The notes: generated by a model from the sequence alone, not told the origin. Shown: positions 1 through 9,406, counted from the stretch's first letter. The stretch: DNA of 64,000 nucleotides from Thiodiazotropha sp040506705 (GCA_040506705.1 JBEVWG010000007.1:1-64000), one strand, 5' to 3'. Numbers and translations: made by a program.

Positions 1-31
1 TCGGCCTCTCTTTTAAAAATCATATTGTTAG

Positions 32-128
32 GGGTTTCAAGCCTGCCCTTGCTCGGTGTTGCGGCTCTTGACAAGGGAACAACCATTGCCTACGAGCCGC
101 GCCTTGATCAAGGGCAGGCTTGAAACCC
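32..128. repeat. Long inverted repeat (20-bp perfect arms)
   Basis: Bases 32-51 (GGGTTTCAAGCCTGCCCTTG) are the exact reverse complement of bases 109-128. Inside lies a second inverted pair, GCGGCTC (61-67) with GAGCCGC (94-100), and a 12-bp palindrome CCTTGATCAAGG (102-113). The element lies just beyond the terminator of the cytochrome gene and contains no ORF. It could be a miniature mobile element, a large terminator of a gene to the left of the window, or a structured RNA. The sequence does not decide between these. Confidence 0.6.
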
Positions 129-157
129 TGAAGACGACATACTTAGTCGCCGGGTTA

Positions 158-190
158 ATAAAAGCCCCCTCAGGTTGAACCTGAAGGGGC
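158..190 (-). terminator. Rho-independent terminator of the HAO-like gene
   Basis: On the minus strand, ten bases after the stop codon, GCCCCTTCAGGTT pairs with AACCTGAGGGGGC (positions 190 to 164; one mismatch, very small loop). It is followed by TTTTATT. This is a classic stem plus U-tract ending the octahaem cytochrome transcript. Confidence 0.85.
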
Positions 191-199
191 AGGGCTTGC

Positions 200-1693
200 T
201 TATTTCAGTGCACCCTTACCGTAGCGATCTTCAAAGCCTTTACGTACCTTGTCGATAGCTTCTTTGCTCATACCTTCAAAGTACCAGGTATGACCATCGA
301 TCGGCCTGAAGTATTTATCAAGCATTGCGTCGGCAAACTTCTCATTACCATCCTTCTTATGAACTGCCTCTTTCAATTCAGGAATCCACTTGAAGTAGGT
401 ATGCTTGGCAACGTCATAGATACCGTGCCACCAGGTGTAGTCGGGGCCATTCATTGAAGCACCATGGCGGGCACGACGTCCTTCATGATGCCAGATCTCC
501 CACCAGGTCCACTCGATTTTGTCGTCGAAGGGGCTCTTTGTGATATAGCCGTTCTTTTTCAGTTCTCCCATCACAGCTGCGATCGGTTTGGCGAATTTCT
601 CATTGTAGAGTTCAACCACATTATCGAACTGGTTGTAGTGGCCATTGATGACACTGTCGCTATGACAGGCTTTACAGACCTCCTGCATCTTTTTACGACG
701 CTCTTTCCAGGTCAGTACTTCGACCACAGTAGAGCCCTTGGCCTTGTCGCCAACCTTTGGTAGAGCATTACCCTCTTTGACATCAAACTCATTACCATCC
801 TCCAGGCGCACCAGATTGATTTTCTGGGAGATGGGTGGGCGCAGTGTCCAGGATATACGATCACCAACGTTGTGAGTCTTGCTCTCTTTACCACCAGCAC
901 TCATATGACAAGTGGCACAAGTAGGTGCGGCAGAGTAATCGATACCAGCCACCCATTTGTCCGATTCCATATTCATTTCATCGACTTTTGCACGATAGAT
1001 AATGCCGTGTTTGGATTCGTTGTAGACTTCAATCTGCGGATGGTCAGGGCCGACGTGGCATTTACCGCAAGTATCCGGTGTTCGGGCTTGTGCCTTAGAG
1101 AAGCGATGGCGGCCATGACAGGCTGTACATGAACCAGTTGAGCCATCAGGGTTAATCCGGCCTATACCTGTGTTTGGCCAGGTTGTCGGGCTTGGTTTGC
1201 CATCTTCACCAATCTCTATCTTTGCACCATGGCATTGTCGACAGCCTGCATTAACAGCAGCCGGGCCACCAACAACTTCACCGAGCAGGTTGTCAAGTGA
1301 AGCTAGGATTTGACCGCCTTTTGAGTGGTGGGAGCCATCCATCTCCTCGAATTCCACAGAGTGGCATTTTGAACAGTCTTTAGGGGTAACGATGATGGTG
1401 ATACGTTGTCCTTCATGTTCAAAGCCATCAATATCATCAGCTTTTGCTTCATGACAGTCGAGGCAGTTGACGCCACTCTGGCCATGTTGACTGCGGTTCC
1501 ACTCCATGGTCAATCCGGGGTCTTCCTGCCAGTGACACTCAATACACTCCTGGCCTTTTGGGTTCCCCCAATCCTTACCTATTGAACCTGATGGTCTTGC
1601 GGCATCAGCAGTTGAGACTTGCAGCAATAGAGTCAGTGCCGCTGCCATACTACCCAGTATCGCTGTGAACGTACGGTTACCGAAGCGTTTCAT
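200..1693 (-). CDS. Octahaem cytochrome c, hydroxylamine oxidoreductase (HAO)-like
   Basis: 497 residues with a Sec signal peptide (hydrophobic segment about residues 8-28, cut near the ADA-A site). Eight CxxCH haem motifs are visible: CIECH (C50), CLDCH, CSKCH, CRQCH, CTACH, CGKCH, CATCH and CKACH. Number, spacing and length fit the HAO/octahaem nitrite reductase family of periplasmic enzymes. The C-terminal stretch MNGPDYTWWHGIYDVAKH is typical of the HAO branch. Family members either oxidise hydroxylamine (or hydrazine) or reduce nitrite or hydroxylamine. The choice depends on a tyrosine cross-link to the catalytic haem that I cannot assign here. The gene stands alone, without the cytochrome c554/cM552 genes of ammonia oxidisers, and has a perfect FNR box upstream, so a reductive or detoxifying role under low oxygen is the likelier guess. 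The ccm operon nearby supplies haem attachment. The ATG has a GGAGG-like RBS (gggaggg, 7 bases upstream). Confidence 0.9.
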   Translation of the reverse strand: MKRFGNRTFTAILGSMAAALTLLLQVSTADAARPSGSIGKDWGNPKGQECIECHWQEDPGLTMEWNRSQHGQSGVNCLDCHEAKADDIDGFEHEGQRITIIVTPKDCSKCHSVEFEEMDGSHHSKGGQILASLDNLLGEVVGGPAAVNAGCRQCHGAKIEIGEDGKPSPTTWPNTGIGRINPDGSTGSCTACHGRHRFSKAQARTPDTCGKCHVGPDHPQIEVYNESKHGIIYRAKVDEMNMESDKWVAGIDYSAAPTCATCHMSAGGKESKTHNVGDRISWTLRPPISQKINLVRLEDGNEFDVKEGNALPKVGDKAKGSTVVEVLTWKERRKKMQEVCKACHSDSVINGHYNQFDNVVELYNEKFAKPIAAVMGELKKNGYITKSPFDDKIEWTWWEIWHHEGRRARHGASMNGPDYTWWHGIYDVAKHTYFKWIPELKEAVHKKDGNEKFADAMLDKYFRPIDGHTWYFEGMSKEAIDKVRKGFEDRYGKGALK

Positions 1694-2458
1694 AGCTCCC
1701 TCCTATAGTGGGTTGATATAATGAGGGATCTCCTCCAATACGGATTTGTGCCGAAAATCTACAGCCTTATCGAGCACGTTGAATCACTGTTGAAAATCAC
1801 CCCTGAAGTATTGGCAAGCTAAGTTCGAAGAAAGGGATAGTTTTGACTAAATTACCCAACCCCACTTAATTTATTATAGATATGGGGACCGCATGGTTTC
1901 ACTTTTATGGTCAGTAAAACCCTGTTCTTATTAGTGCTTACTCAGGTCTATGAGAACGGTTCGGGTGTGGGTATGCCTTGATCTAAATCAAGTGCCAATG
2001 GAGTTATTTAAAGTAGAAATTTAGCGAATATTAAAAGTGTCTTTAAATGTAGCAAAAGGCAATTAAATATAGGCTTTTTGATGTTATCTTTTAAAATAAA
2101 AAGTTCATTATTATTTCTGTTTCAGGTGAAAAAATATCTGCGATTGAGGAGTATAAAATCAATCTGATAAATCATCTACCCTGGATGAATTATACGGTGT
2201 ACCCACAAAGTGGTACATCGCTATTTGCAATCTGTTTACCTATGGTTGTGGTGTGATGTGCTACACCATCAACCTCAGCTAAAATAATCGTATTTTCCTG
2301 TTTGGAATACAGTGTAATAATTTATAGATGCAATCATTTGGGCTACATGCTATAAAATCACAGCATAATACGGATATAAATATTTGCTGTAGTTAAGGTG
2401 TCCACAGTGATGTGCCATCTGCACTGCAGGCAAATTCTGAAAAATAACAGGAAGTTAT
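1694..2458. other. 765-bp divergent intergenic region
   Basis: It separates the HAO-like gene (minus) from the LVIVD lipoprotein gene (plus). It is AT-rich, holds the FNR box at 1978-1991, and has small foldbacks such as TGTACCCAC/GTGGTACA (2199-2218). A 28-codon plus-strand ORF begins near 2081 but lacks a convincing RBS. I see no credible gene. Confidence 0.7.
1978..1991. promoter_or_regulatory. Perfect FNR/Anr box
   Basis: TTGATCTAAATCAA matches the FNR consensus TTGAT-N4-ATCAA at all ten specified bases. On the plus strand TAGAAA (2014-2019) lies exactly where the -10 of a class II FNR promoter should be (site centred at -41.5). On the minus strand the best -10 candidate (CATAGA, 1947-1952) is poorer and about 3 bp off. 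The box could drive the LVIVD gene (leader about 430 nt), the HAO-like gene (leader about 250 nt), or both. Confidence 0.75.
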
Positions 2459-5080
2459 ATGTATATCAGACATTCATTTTTTCTTCTGCTGCTCATTTTC
2501 ATAACAAGTTGTGGCAGTGATTCCAACAATTCCACTAGTCAGACTGAGTCTGATGCTACCTACACAAGTCAAGCTCTCTTAGGCCCGGTTGTTGGTGCTG
2601 ACGTGGAAATCTACAATGCAACAGACCTTTCCGCTGGTTTGTTGTGTCGCACTCAAACCTCCGACTCCGAGGATATCGATCTTGCTGGCAAGATTACTAT
2701 TCCTGCAGAGTGCATTAATCAAGAGGGACTCTATCTGTTGTTAATCAGTGAAGGTGTCGATATTGATGCAAATGATGATGGTCTGCTGGATGAGGCGCCC
2801 ACTCAAGTCAATGGAAAATTTCATACCCTGTTGACAGGTGATCAGTTGATCTCAGGTGAGGCAAAGGCAACAGTTTTGACCGAAGCTGCTTATCAAAATG
2901 TTCGCTATCTATTAGCCAGCAGGTCAAGCCAGGCTGACATATTGCTAGCATTGAATAGTAGTGCGCAGTTTCTACTAAAACAGGATCTTAACGGTGATGG
3001 CGCTATAGATCATCTGGACCTTGCGGAATGGCACCCGCGACTTGATCGTGAAACAACAAGACCCAGTCTGGAACAGCTTCAGTTGGTTATCCAGGATATA
3101 CATCAGAATCGATCTACAGCACAACACGCTGTAATATTGTTCGATTCCATCGAACCATCGCTAAGTGAATTACCTGATCTGGGTGATGCTGACCATATCC
3201 TGCTGAATGATCAGTGGCTCTATGTGGCAAATGTTGGAGGTTTAGTGGTTGTAGATGTTTCAGATCAGGATAATCTTCAGATCATCCAACAGGTAAGAAA
3301 TATTATCCCTGGTCATATAGTCGAAATGTCGATCAATGATGAATGGCTTTATGTTCAAAATGGATCTGGGGCATCTGTTGATAACACTGTTACCCTTTAT
3401 AATGTATCTGACGCAGATAATCCGATTTTAGCTAGTAGTGATCTCTACCATCCTTATGGATTTGATCTAACCAAGTTTTATCAGCACGGAGATTATGGTT
3501 ATGCCGCACTTCATCGTGTCAATAATCCGGATGATTACAATAATATCTCCCACGATTTTCGGCTAGATATTCTTGATCTGTCAGAACCAAGCCAACCACT
3601 CCTAATCGCTTCCCTCGATATCGATACCTTTGGATCAGCCATGGCGGTTGAAGGTGACCGACTCTATTTAGGGACGGAAATCGGTCCCTATCTGCAGCCT
3701 GGTGGTCTAAGCGTGATTGATATCAGCAATCCAGCAACCCCAAGTTTGATCAGCAAATTAGATTTGAATGCAGTTTCTGAGATTAAGATTAATGGAGATA
3801 GAGGGTATGCATTAACTGCTTCAGAAATTAGCGGAGATGCCAATGATATCCTTACCCTGCTTGATCTGAGTAACGAAAATGAAATCTCTGTTACAGGTTC
3901 AATCGATACATCATATGATGTCTGGATGAATAAACAACTCCTGATTCAGGGAGGTAAGGGATATCTTGCTGCACCTGATGGTATTTTGGTTTTTGATATT
4001 ACTGACCCAACCAATCCACATCAGCTCGATCGAGTGACTACCAGAGGGGCTACTAGCAGTCTGGCACTATCTGGATCTGTGATTTTTGCAGCAATTGATC
4101 AATTTGGCTTACAGATATTTGATATGAGTGGAGGAGCGAGTGCGGATAGTCCTGCAATAGTTGGGCGCATTGATGTACAGGATGTACAGGAGATCGCCAC
4201 TTCAGTTGGAAACCATGCTTTTCTACTGTCTGGAGAGGATCAACACCGCCGCATTGTCAGTCTTGACCTGTCCGATGTACAAGAAAACAATAGTACATCT
4301 ACAGAAGTCTACCCTGACCTGTACCAGAATCCACTGGTTATAGATCAACATCTCTATGCAACAAGTATGTTTTCAGGTGTTACTCTTTTCGATATTTCTG
4401 ATCCCATGGCGCTATCTCTACATTCAAACTATGACCAATCTGTTGTGGAGTTTGCTTCAGCCAGTGCAGTTTCAGAAAGCAGGGCAGTTGTCGGAGGAGG
4501 TCTCTTTTTCGAGGTAAATAACAGCGGTTATTCATTGAATCTTCTGAATGTGGAGCTCTCTGCAGATCCAGTGCTACTGAGCCAGCTTGCAATCAACTAC
4601 CAGCCACAACATATTGCGATTAAGGATGATATTGTTTTCGTTGCAGGTTCAGAGAACAGTCTGGATACCTATCGTATCTCTTCGTCAAATGAGCTTGGCG
4701 AGTTGGGTTCGTTGGTTGAGCCAATAGTTAATTCGCCATTAGAGATAATTCTCTCTGGGCAGTATGGATATTTATCTCAGACTGGTGGCTTGATATCTGT
4801 GCTGGACATCAGTGATCCATCCCGTCCCTCCGAGATTCTGTCAATCGATGTGCAGGGAGATATTGCAGATATTCATCTCTCAGATAATCTGATGTTCATT
4901 GCAGGTATAGCAGGGAATATTCAAGTGCTCAATGTAGATAACCCTGAAGTACCAGAGTTTGTGGGAAATTTTCATACATCCTCACAGGTAAGAGCAGTTA
5001 CAGTCCTGAACAACCATCTATTCACTGCAACCCAGGATGAGGTTTTAATATCTCGGTTGCCACTCGAAGCTGTGCCTTAG
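2459..5080 (+). CDS. LVIVD-repeat beta-propeller lipoprotein
   Basis: 873 residues beginning with a short hydrophobic leader and a lipobox (ITSC, Cys18), so predicted to be lipid-anchored in the envelope. Two Ca-binding-like loops occur early: DANDDGLLDEA near residue 102 and DLNGDGAIDHLDLAEW near residue 176. From about residue 230 to the end there are many repeats of roughly 40-45 residues. Each has a pattern like hhxxxxxYVAxxxGLVVVDVSDxxxP, the hallmark of LVIVD repeats, which fold as beta-propeller blades. No catalytic motif is visible, so binding or scaffolding is likely. The start ATG follows ACAGGAAGTTAT (RBS AGGAAG). The gene converges on the EF-G-like gene, with a hairpin in between. 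The propeller assignment is by repeat pattern only. Confidence 0.8.
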   Translation: MYIRHSFFLLLLIFITSCGSDSNNSTSQTESDATYTSQALLGPVVGADVEIYNATDLSAGLLCRTQTSDSEDIDLAGKITIPAECINQEGLYLLLISEGVDIDANDDGLLDEAPTQVNGKFHTLLTGDQLISGEAKATVLTEAAYQNVRYLLASRSSQADILLALNSSAQFLLKQDLNGDGAIDHLDLAEWHPRLDRETTRPSLEQLQLVIQDIHQNRSTAQHAVILFDSIEPSLSELPDLGDADHILLNDQWLYVANVGGLVVVDVSDQDNLQIIQQVRNIIPGHIVEMSINDEWLYVQNGSGASVDNTVTLYNVSDADNPILASSDLYHPYGFDLTKFYQHGDYGYAALHRVNNPDDYNNISHDFRLDILDLSEPSQPLLIASLDIDTFGSAMAVEGDRLYLGTEIGPYLQPGGLSVIDISNPATPSLISKLDLNAVSEIKINGDRGYALTASEISGDANDILTLLDLSNENEISVTGSIDTSYDVWMNKQLLIQGGKGYLAAPDGILVFDITDPTNPHQLDRVTTRGATSSLALSGSVIFAAIDQFGLQIFDMSGGASADSPAIVGRIDVQDVQEIATSVGNHAFLLSGEDQHRRIVSLDLSDVQENNSTSTEVYPDLYQNPLVIDQHLYATSMFSGVTLFDISDPMALSLHSNYDQSVVEFASASAVSESRAVVGGGLFFEVNNSGYSLNLLNVELSADPVLLSQLAINYQPQHIAIKDDIVFVAGSENSLDTYRISSSNELGELGSLVEPIVNSPLEIILSGQYGYLSQTGGLISVLDISDPSRPSEILSIDVQGDIADIHLSDNLMFIAGIAGNIQVLNVDNPEVPEFVGNFHTSSQVRAVTVLNNHLFTATQDEVLISRLPLEAVP

Positions 5081-5143
5081 CCTATCTGTTTGTCAGGCCG
5101 GGTTGATAACAGTTGATCAGATACTATTTCGTGATTGCTGTTT

Positions 5144-5176
5144 CGATGGGCAAGAAACAAAGTGACTTGCCCATCG
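5144..5176. terminator. Hairpin between convergent genes
   Basis: CGATGGGCAAG (5144-5154) and CTTGCCCATCG (5166-5176) form a perfect 11-bp stem with an 11-base loop. It sits between the stops of the LVIVD gene and the EF-G-like gene. Neither strand has a real T-run after it, so it is a probable bidirectional end or barrier rather than a textbook intrinsic terminator. Confidence 0.55.
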
Positions 5177-5204
5177 GTTCTGATCTTGCACTGATTCAGA
5201 ATAG

Positions 5205-7241
5205 CTATGATGGCTTGTTATTGGACAGTTGCTTTTGGATGTTTCCAGGAACCGGTTCATAGTGGCTGAACTCTATGGTGTAAATTCCTTCACCACCGGT
5301 GAGTGCTTTCAGGTGGGTGGCATACCCTTCCAGTTCCGCCAAAGGCGCTTGGCCTTTGATGATCAATGTATTGTTTCGTCCTGTCTCGGTACCACTGATC
5401 TGTCCACGTCGCCCTGCAAGGTCTCCTGTCAGATCTCCCATGAACTGGTCAGAAGTGGTAATTGAGATGTTAACAATCGGCTCAAGGATCACGGGACCTG
5501 CATTTTCGACAGCTTCAAGAAATGCTTTTTTACCTGCAGTGACAAATGCGATCTCTTTGGAATCAACAGAGTGAAACTTTCCATCATAAACGGTGACCCG
5601 TACATCCTGCATGGTGAAGCCACCAATAGCACCTTCATCCAATGCGCTTCTAACACCTTTTTCAATCGCCGGTATAAATTGACCGGGAATAGCGCCACCA
5701 ACCACTTTATTGACATATTCAAAACCAGACCCGCGCTCAAGAGGCTCGATACGTAAAAAGACTTCACCGAACTGGCCAGCACCCCCGGTCTGTTTTTTAT
5801 GCCGGTAGTGGCCCTCAGCTTTGCGTGTAATGGTCTCCCGGTAGGAGATACTGGGTGGGTGAGTCTCAACTTCTACACTGTATTTCTTTTTGATCTGTTG
5901 CAGCAGTACATCAAGATGCAACTCTCCAAGTCCGCGCATGACTGTTTCATTTAGACTGACATTATGCTCTACATGGAAACAGGGATCTTCATCTTCCAGT
6001 TTATGCAGTGCATCACTTAATTTCTGTTCATCGCCACGCTTGGCCGTGTTGATAGCCAACCCAAACAGGGGTACTGGGCACTCGATTGATCGCAGGTGGT
6101 GATGATCTTCATCATGAGAGTCGTGTAACACGGCATCGAAGTGAATATCTTCCACCCGGGCAACGGCACAGATATCACCGGGTACTGCCTGTTTCATCTC
6201 CTCTTGATCTTTTCCATGTAGACGGAAGAGATGACTGACCTTAAAAGGTTTGCGAGCGTCACCGATAAAGAGCTGAGAGTTGACCTCGAGTTTCCCCTGA
6301 TGAACCCTGAAGATGCCCAGTTTTCCACGGTAAGGGTCGTTGATGACCTTGAAAGCATGACCTATGACATGTTTGTTCTCATCGGGGGAGACCTCGACTG
6401 GCTTCATGTTGGCCCCTTCGCCTTTCATGAATGGGGGAGGGTTACCTTCAGTGGGATCAGGCATGAGTTTAGAAAACAGGTTTAATAACTCATCTATGCC
6501 AGCGCCGTTCTCTACGGAAGTGAAACAGACTGGAATGAGGTGTCCTTCCCGGAGCGCCTTTTCAAAGGGATCATGCAGTTGCTCCGGCTCAATTGCCTCT
6601 CCTTGCTCCAGGTAGACCTCCATTAAAGCCTCGTCTACCTCCACAACCTGGTCTACCAGGTTGTCATGAGCCTCACTGACTGATGAGAAATCGGTAGATT
6701 CACCACCGGGTTGAAAATAGCAGTCGATGACTTTTTGGCCATTTTCTGCTGGTAGATTGATGGGCAGACACTCTTTACCAAAGGTCTCCTGAAGATTCTC
6801 CAGCAGGGCTGCGAGATCCACCTCCGGTAAGTCAATTTTATTGATAATGATAAAGCGGCAGAGATCGCGGCGTTTCGCGGCTTCCATCATTCGTATTGTT
6901 ACGGGTTCGATACCTGTAGCTGCATTGACTACGATTACAGCCGACTCAACTGCTGGCAATATACTGATGCCCCGCCCTAAAAAATCAGCATAGCCGGGGG
7001 TGTCGATAATATTGACCTGTTTATTTTCATGACTTAGATGTGTGATGGCGATATCAAGAGAGTGTTGAAGCTCTTTCTCAAGATCATCGTTATCGCAGAC
7101 GGTATCTCCACGTTCGATAGAGCCTTTGGTTTTGATGGCGCCAGATCGGTACAACAGTTCTTCAATCAGGCTGGTTTTACCAGAGCCGGCATGGCCGGTC
7201 AGAGCGACATTGCGAATATCGTGGGTAGAGTAGTTGGCCAT
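5205..7241 (-). CDS. Elongation factor G-like GTPase (EF-G paralogue)
   Basis: 678 residues from an ATG at 7241, preceded by AGGAG at 5-6 bases. A TTG 15 bases further upstream is open but has no such site. The G domain shows G1 GHAGSGKTS, G3 DTPGYADF and G4 NKID. Domains II-V follow, including the domain IV region around GGAGQFGEV. The switch I/G2 region is unlike housekeeping EF-G: the RGITI motif is absent and the segment reads GDTVCDNDDLEKELQHSLDI. That is typical of the EF-G-like (FusA2-type) subfamily found beside a normal fusA. Such paralogues have been proposed to act in ribosome recycling or stress, but the role here is not shown by sequence. The gene is monocistronic. Confidence 0.85.
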   Translation of the reverse strand: MANYSTHDIRNVALTGHAGSGKTSLIEELLYRSGAIKTKGSIERGDTVCDNDDLEKELQHSLDIAITHLSHENKQVNIIDTPGYADFLGRGISILPAVESAVIVVNAATGIEPVTIRMMEAAKRRDLCRFIIINKIDLPEVDLAALLENLQETFGKECLPINLPAENGQKVIDCYFQPGGESTDFSSVSEAHDNLVDQVVEVDEALMEVYLEQGEAIEPEQLHDPFEKALREGHLIPVCFTSVENGAGIDELLNLFSKLMPDPTEGNPPPFMKGEGANMKPVEVSPDENKHVIGHAFKVINDPYRGKLGIFRVHQGKLEVNSQLFIGDARKPFKVSHLFRLHGKDQEEMKQAVPGDICAVARVEDIHFDAVLHDSHDEDHHHLRSIECPVPLFGLAINTAKRGDEQKLSDALHKLEDEDPCFHVEHNVSLNETVMRGLGELHLDVLLQQIKKKYSVEVETHPPSISYRETITRKAEGHYRHKKQTGGAGQFGEVFLRIEPLERGSGFEYVNKVVGGAIPGQFIPAIEKGVRSALDEGAIGGFTMQDVRVTVYDGKFHSVDSKEIAFVTAGKKAFLEAVENAGPVILEPIVNISITTSDQFMGDLTGDLAGRRGQISGTETGRNNTLIIKGQAPLAELEGYATHLKALTGGEGIYTIEFSHYEPVPGNIQKQLSNNKPS

Positions 7242-7256
7242 ATTGACTCCTATCAA

Positions 7257-7638
7257 CGGAACTTGCCGACTTGCTTCGAATAGCCAGGGAAGGCGTCGGC
7301 AAAATGACTTATGGTTTTATTTATTGCCAGTATATCAATCAAAAAAGAACAGTTGTTGAGTTTAAGCAGTAGATTGGCATAAAACCCTAGGGTATATCAA
7401 AAAAAAGTAAACCACAGGGTGTTGGCCTGGCCTGAGCTAACCTTCATTGGGTAGTTCGGTAAGTGGTCATCTGTATTGTTGCGGTAGGTATCACTCCCTA
7501 TGGCATGCCATGCAGACAAAAGAGTGGTGTCACACTGATTTCAGATACAGAATTTTTGATGTTATCAACAAAGGAAGTGGCGCAAGCAGACACGCTCTGC
7601 TGCGCCAGGACGCAATCAATGGGCTATTGGAGCGGTAA
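7257..7638. other. Intergenic region between EF-G-like gene and ccmI
   Basis: It holds the upstream region of the EF-G-like gene and the probable terminator hairpin of the ccm operon (7579-7606). Two overlapping plus-strand ORFs (63 and 88 codons near 7447-7729) have no recognisable protein and overlap ccmI. Nothing else is seen. Confidence 0.6.
7579..7606 (-). terminator. Probable terminator hairpin of the ccm operon
   Basis: GGCGCA-a-GCAGA pairs with TCTGC-TGCGCC around a 5-base loop (11 bp, one bulge), about 30 bases past the ccmI stop. The following minus-strand sequence (ACTTCCTTTG) is only moderately T-rich. Confidence 0.5.
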
Positions 7639-8928
7639 TCAGGGATGTACAGAGTTTATGACGACCTGTACCGTCTCAGCTTGTCCTGGTTTGATTGGCT
7701 CTATTTCACCTTCCAGGTCACCACTCTGAGCTTTTGGATTGCCAGAGAGGGATATTCTGGCGCCGACGGTCACTTCACTGAATCCTGAAAGTTTCATTTG
7801 CGGCATCATGGCCATGCTGTCATCGAGACTGAGAGAGATAGGCAGGTCACTCACTTTTTTCCGAACTGCAGCCAGCGGCATAGGGGGGCCACTGACCGCT
7901 TTGGCGTAGATGAATACCAGATCGTTTGGTTTTGCCTTACTTTGCAGATCAGGTGAAAGGGATATTTCTACCTTGATGGCTTTGGCTGCAGTCGAAGATT
8001 GTGGTTTCGCTGCCGGCTTTTTCGCTTTGACAATAGATGGTAACTCCTCTACTTCAGCCGGTAGACCAAGCTGGGAGCGTGCATCATCGATGGCTTTATT
8101 GACAGATTCGAGTTCGTTACTTTGGGGAGTCAGTTGATCACGAAGTGCGTTCCAGCGGACTATCGCCGATTTGAAGTCTGAGGACTGATAGGCAAGGATA
8201 CCGGTCAGCCAAAGCACATTGGGATTCTCAGGCTCCAGCTCAAAGGCCTTCTGTATCATCGGCGCAGCCCGTCCAGTAAAGTCGTTTCCATTGGTGGCTG
8301 CAATGGCTTCAGAGTAAGCCAGCAGCAGGCTCACATCCTGATCATTCATCTCCATTGCCCGTTGATAGGCATTGATTGCGGCGGAGTGGTCATTGAGTGA
8401 CATATAACTGCGGCCCAGCATAATCCAGCCTTCATGATTGTCAGGATTTTGCTCGAGCTTTTCTGCCAGTCTTCGAACCAGCTCCTCCATTGGCGGCAGG
8501 TTTTCCATACCCTCTTTTTGAGATTGGACTGGCTGTTGATTGGGTTGGCCTGCAGGCTGTTGAGCCAAATGCTGAATGATCTCAGGTGAGCCTAATATGT
8601 TGTATATCAGCACAGCAGCTATAGGAACCAGGACTGCAGTGGCAGCCATCGCCCGGCCAGAGGTTTTGTTTTGCGTGATTTCTGCATTAGGCGAGACATC
8701 AGTCAGAAGTGCCTTTTGCAGATCCTTGCGGGCAGCCTCATGTTGGGCCTGGTCGAGTTTTCCCTCTTCAAGATCACTGTCCAGCTCAGCCAGCTGCTGC
8801 TTGAAGACGGCTAGATTCAGTTCATCTGAGGTGATGTCGCTGGTTACCTCTTTTCTCAGTAACGGCAGCGCAACAAAAGCCATTGCCAGAACAGTAAGTC
8901 CGGCAGAAATAATCCAAAATAGGGTCAT
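7639..8928 (-). CDS. ccmI: Cytochrome c maturation protein CcmI (CycH)
   Basis: 429 residues. CcmI presents apocytochrome c to the CcmF/H haem lyase in the inner membrane. Two membrane helices (about residues 3-22 and 92-112) flank a cytoplasmic loop with the family pattern of a Q/E-rich coiled segment (FKQQLAELDSDLEEGKL). The periplasmic part carries TPR repeats (around residues 145-270) and a C-terminal beta domain (around residues 320-429). The start codon overlaps the ccmH stop (ATGA), so translation is coupled. It is the last gene of the ccm operon. Length and order match other gammaproteobacterial ccmI genes. Confidence 0.93.
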   Translation of the reverse strand: MTLFWIISAGLTVLAMAFVALPLLRKEVTSDITSDELNLAVFKQQLAELDSDLEEGKLDQAQHEAARKDLQKALLTDVSPNAEITQNKTSGRAMAATAVLVPIAAVLIYNILGSPEIIQHLAQQPAGQPNQQPVQSQKEGMENLPPMEELVRRLAEKLEQNPDNHEGWIMLGRSYMSLNDHSAAINAYQRAMEMNDQDVSLLLAYSEAIAATNGNDFTGRAAPMIQKAFELEPENPNVLWLTGILAYQSSDFKSAIVRWNALRDQLTPQSNELESVNKAIDDARSQLGLPAEVEELPSIVKAKKPAAKPQSSTAAKAIKVEISLSPDLQSKAKPNDLVFIYAKAVSGPPMPLAAVRKKVSDLPISLSLDDSMAMMPQMKLSGFSEVTVGARISLSGNPKAQSGDLEGEIEPIKPGQAETVQVVINSVHP

Positions 8929-9404
8929 TGATTCGTGTCTCTTTTCTCGGTCGACTCTGTTAGCAGGTTGTCGAGTCGCTGTTGTTCTTCTTCAGTCAAT
9001 TCAGTTTCGCTGCTTCTGTTTTTGCGCCTGATAATGCGAAACAGAACCACGCCACCGATTAAAAATACGATCATTGGACCGAACCAAATCGGGTAGGTGC
9101 TTGGTTTGACTGGTGGACTGTAGAGTACAAAGTCACCATAACGTGCGACCATAAATTCGATGATGTCATCCTTACTCTGGCCATTTTTCATCATCTCGTA
9201 GATTTCGTTTCTGAGGTCTACTGCCAGTTCGGCATTCGACCCTGCCAAGGATTCATTTTGGCAGACCAGACAGCGCATCTCTTCAATGATGGCGCGAAAG
9301 TCCTCGTCCTGACCTGGGTCCTCAAAGGTATATTCCGCCAATGTTGCGGCTTGCAGGGATGCCAGGCAAAAGAGACTTAAAAAACTGAGATAGACTAGAC
9401 GCAC
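8925..9404 (-). CDS. ccmH: Cytochrome c maturation protein CcmH
   Basis: 159 residues with an N-terminal signal or anchor helix and the thiol motif RCLVCQ (Cys45, Cys48), which reduces the apocytochrome haem-binding cysteines. A second helix (about residues 105-122) anchors it in the inner membrane with the active site in the periplasm. It is the short CcmH form. The TPR part found in the fused E. coli protein is the separate ccmI here. It starts 2 bases after the dsbE/ccmG stop and ends overlapping ccmI. Confidence 0.94.
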   Translation of the reverse strand: MRLVYLSFLSLFCLASLQAATLAEYTFEDPGQDEDFRAIIEEMRCLVCQNESLAGSNAELAVDLRNEIYEMMKNGQSKDDIIEFMVARYGDFVLYSPPVKPSTYPIWFGPMIVFLIGGVVLFRIIRRKNRSSETELTEEEQQRLDNLLTESTEKRDTNQ

Positions 9405-9406
9405 GA

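Noticed and set aside
7447..7729. Two overlapping plus-strand ORFs near the ccmI end
   Set aside because: They overlap ccmI and each other, lack an RBS and resemble nothing known.
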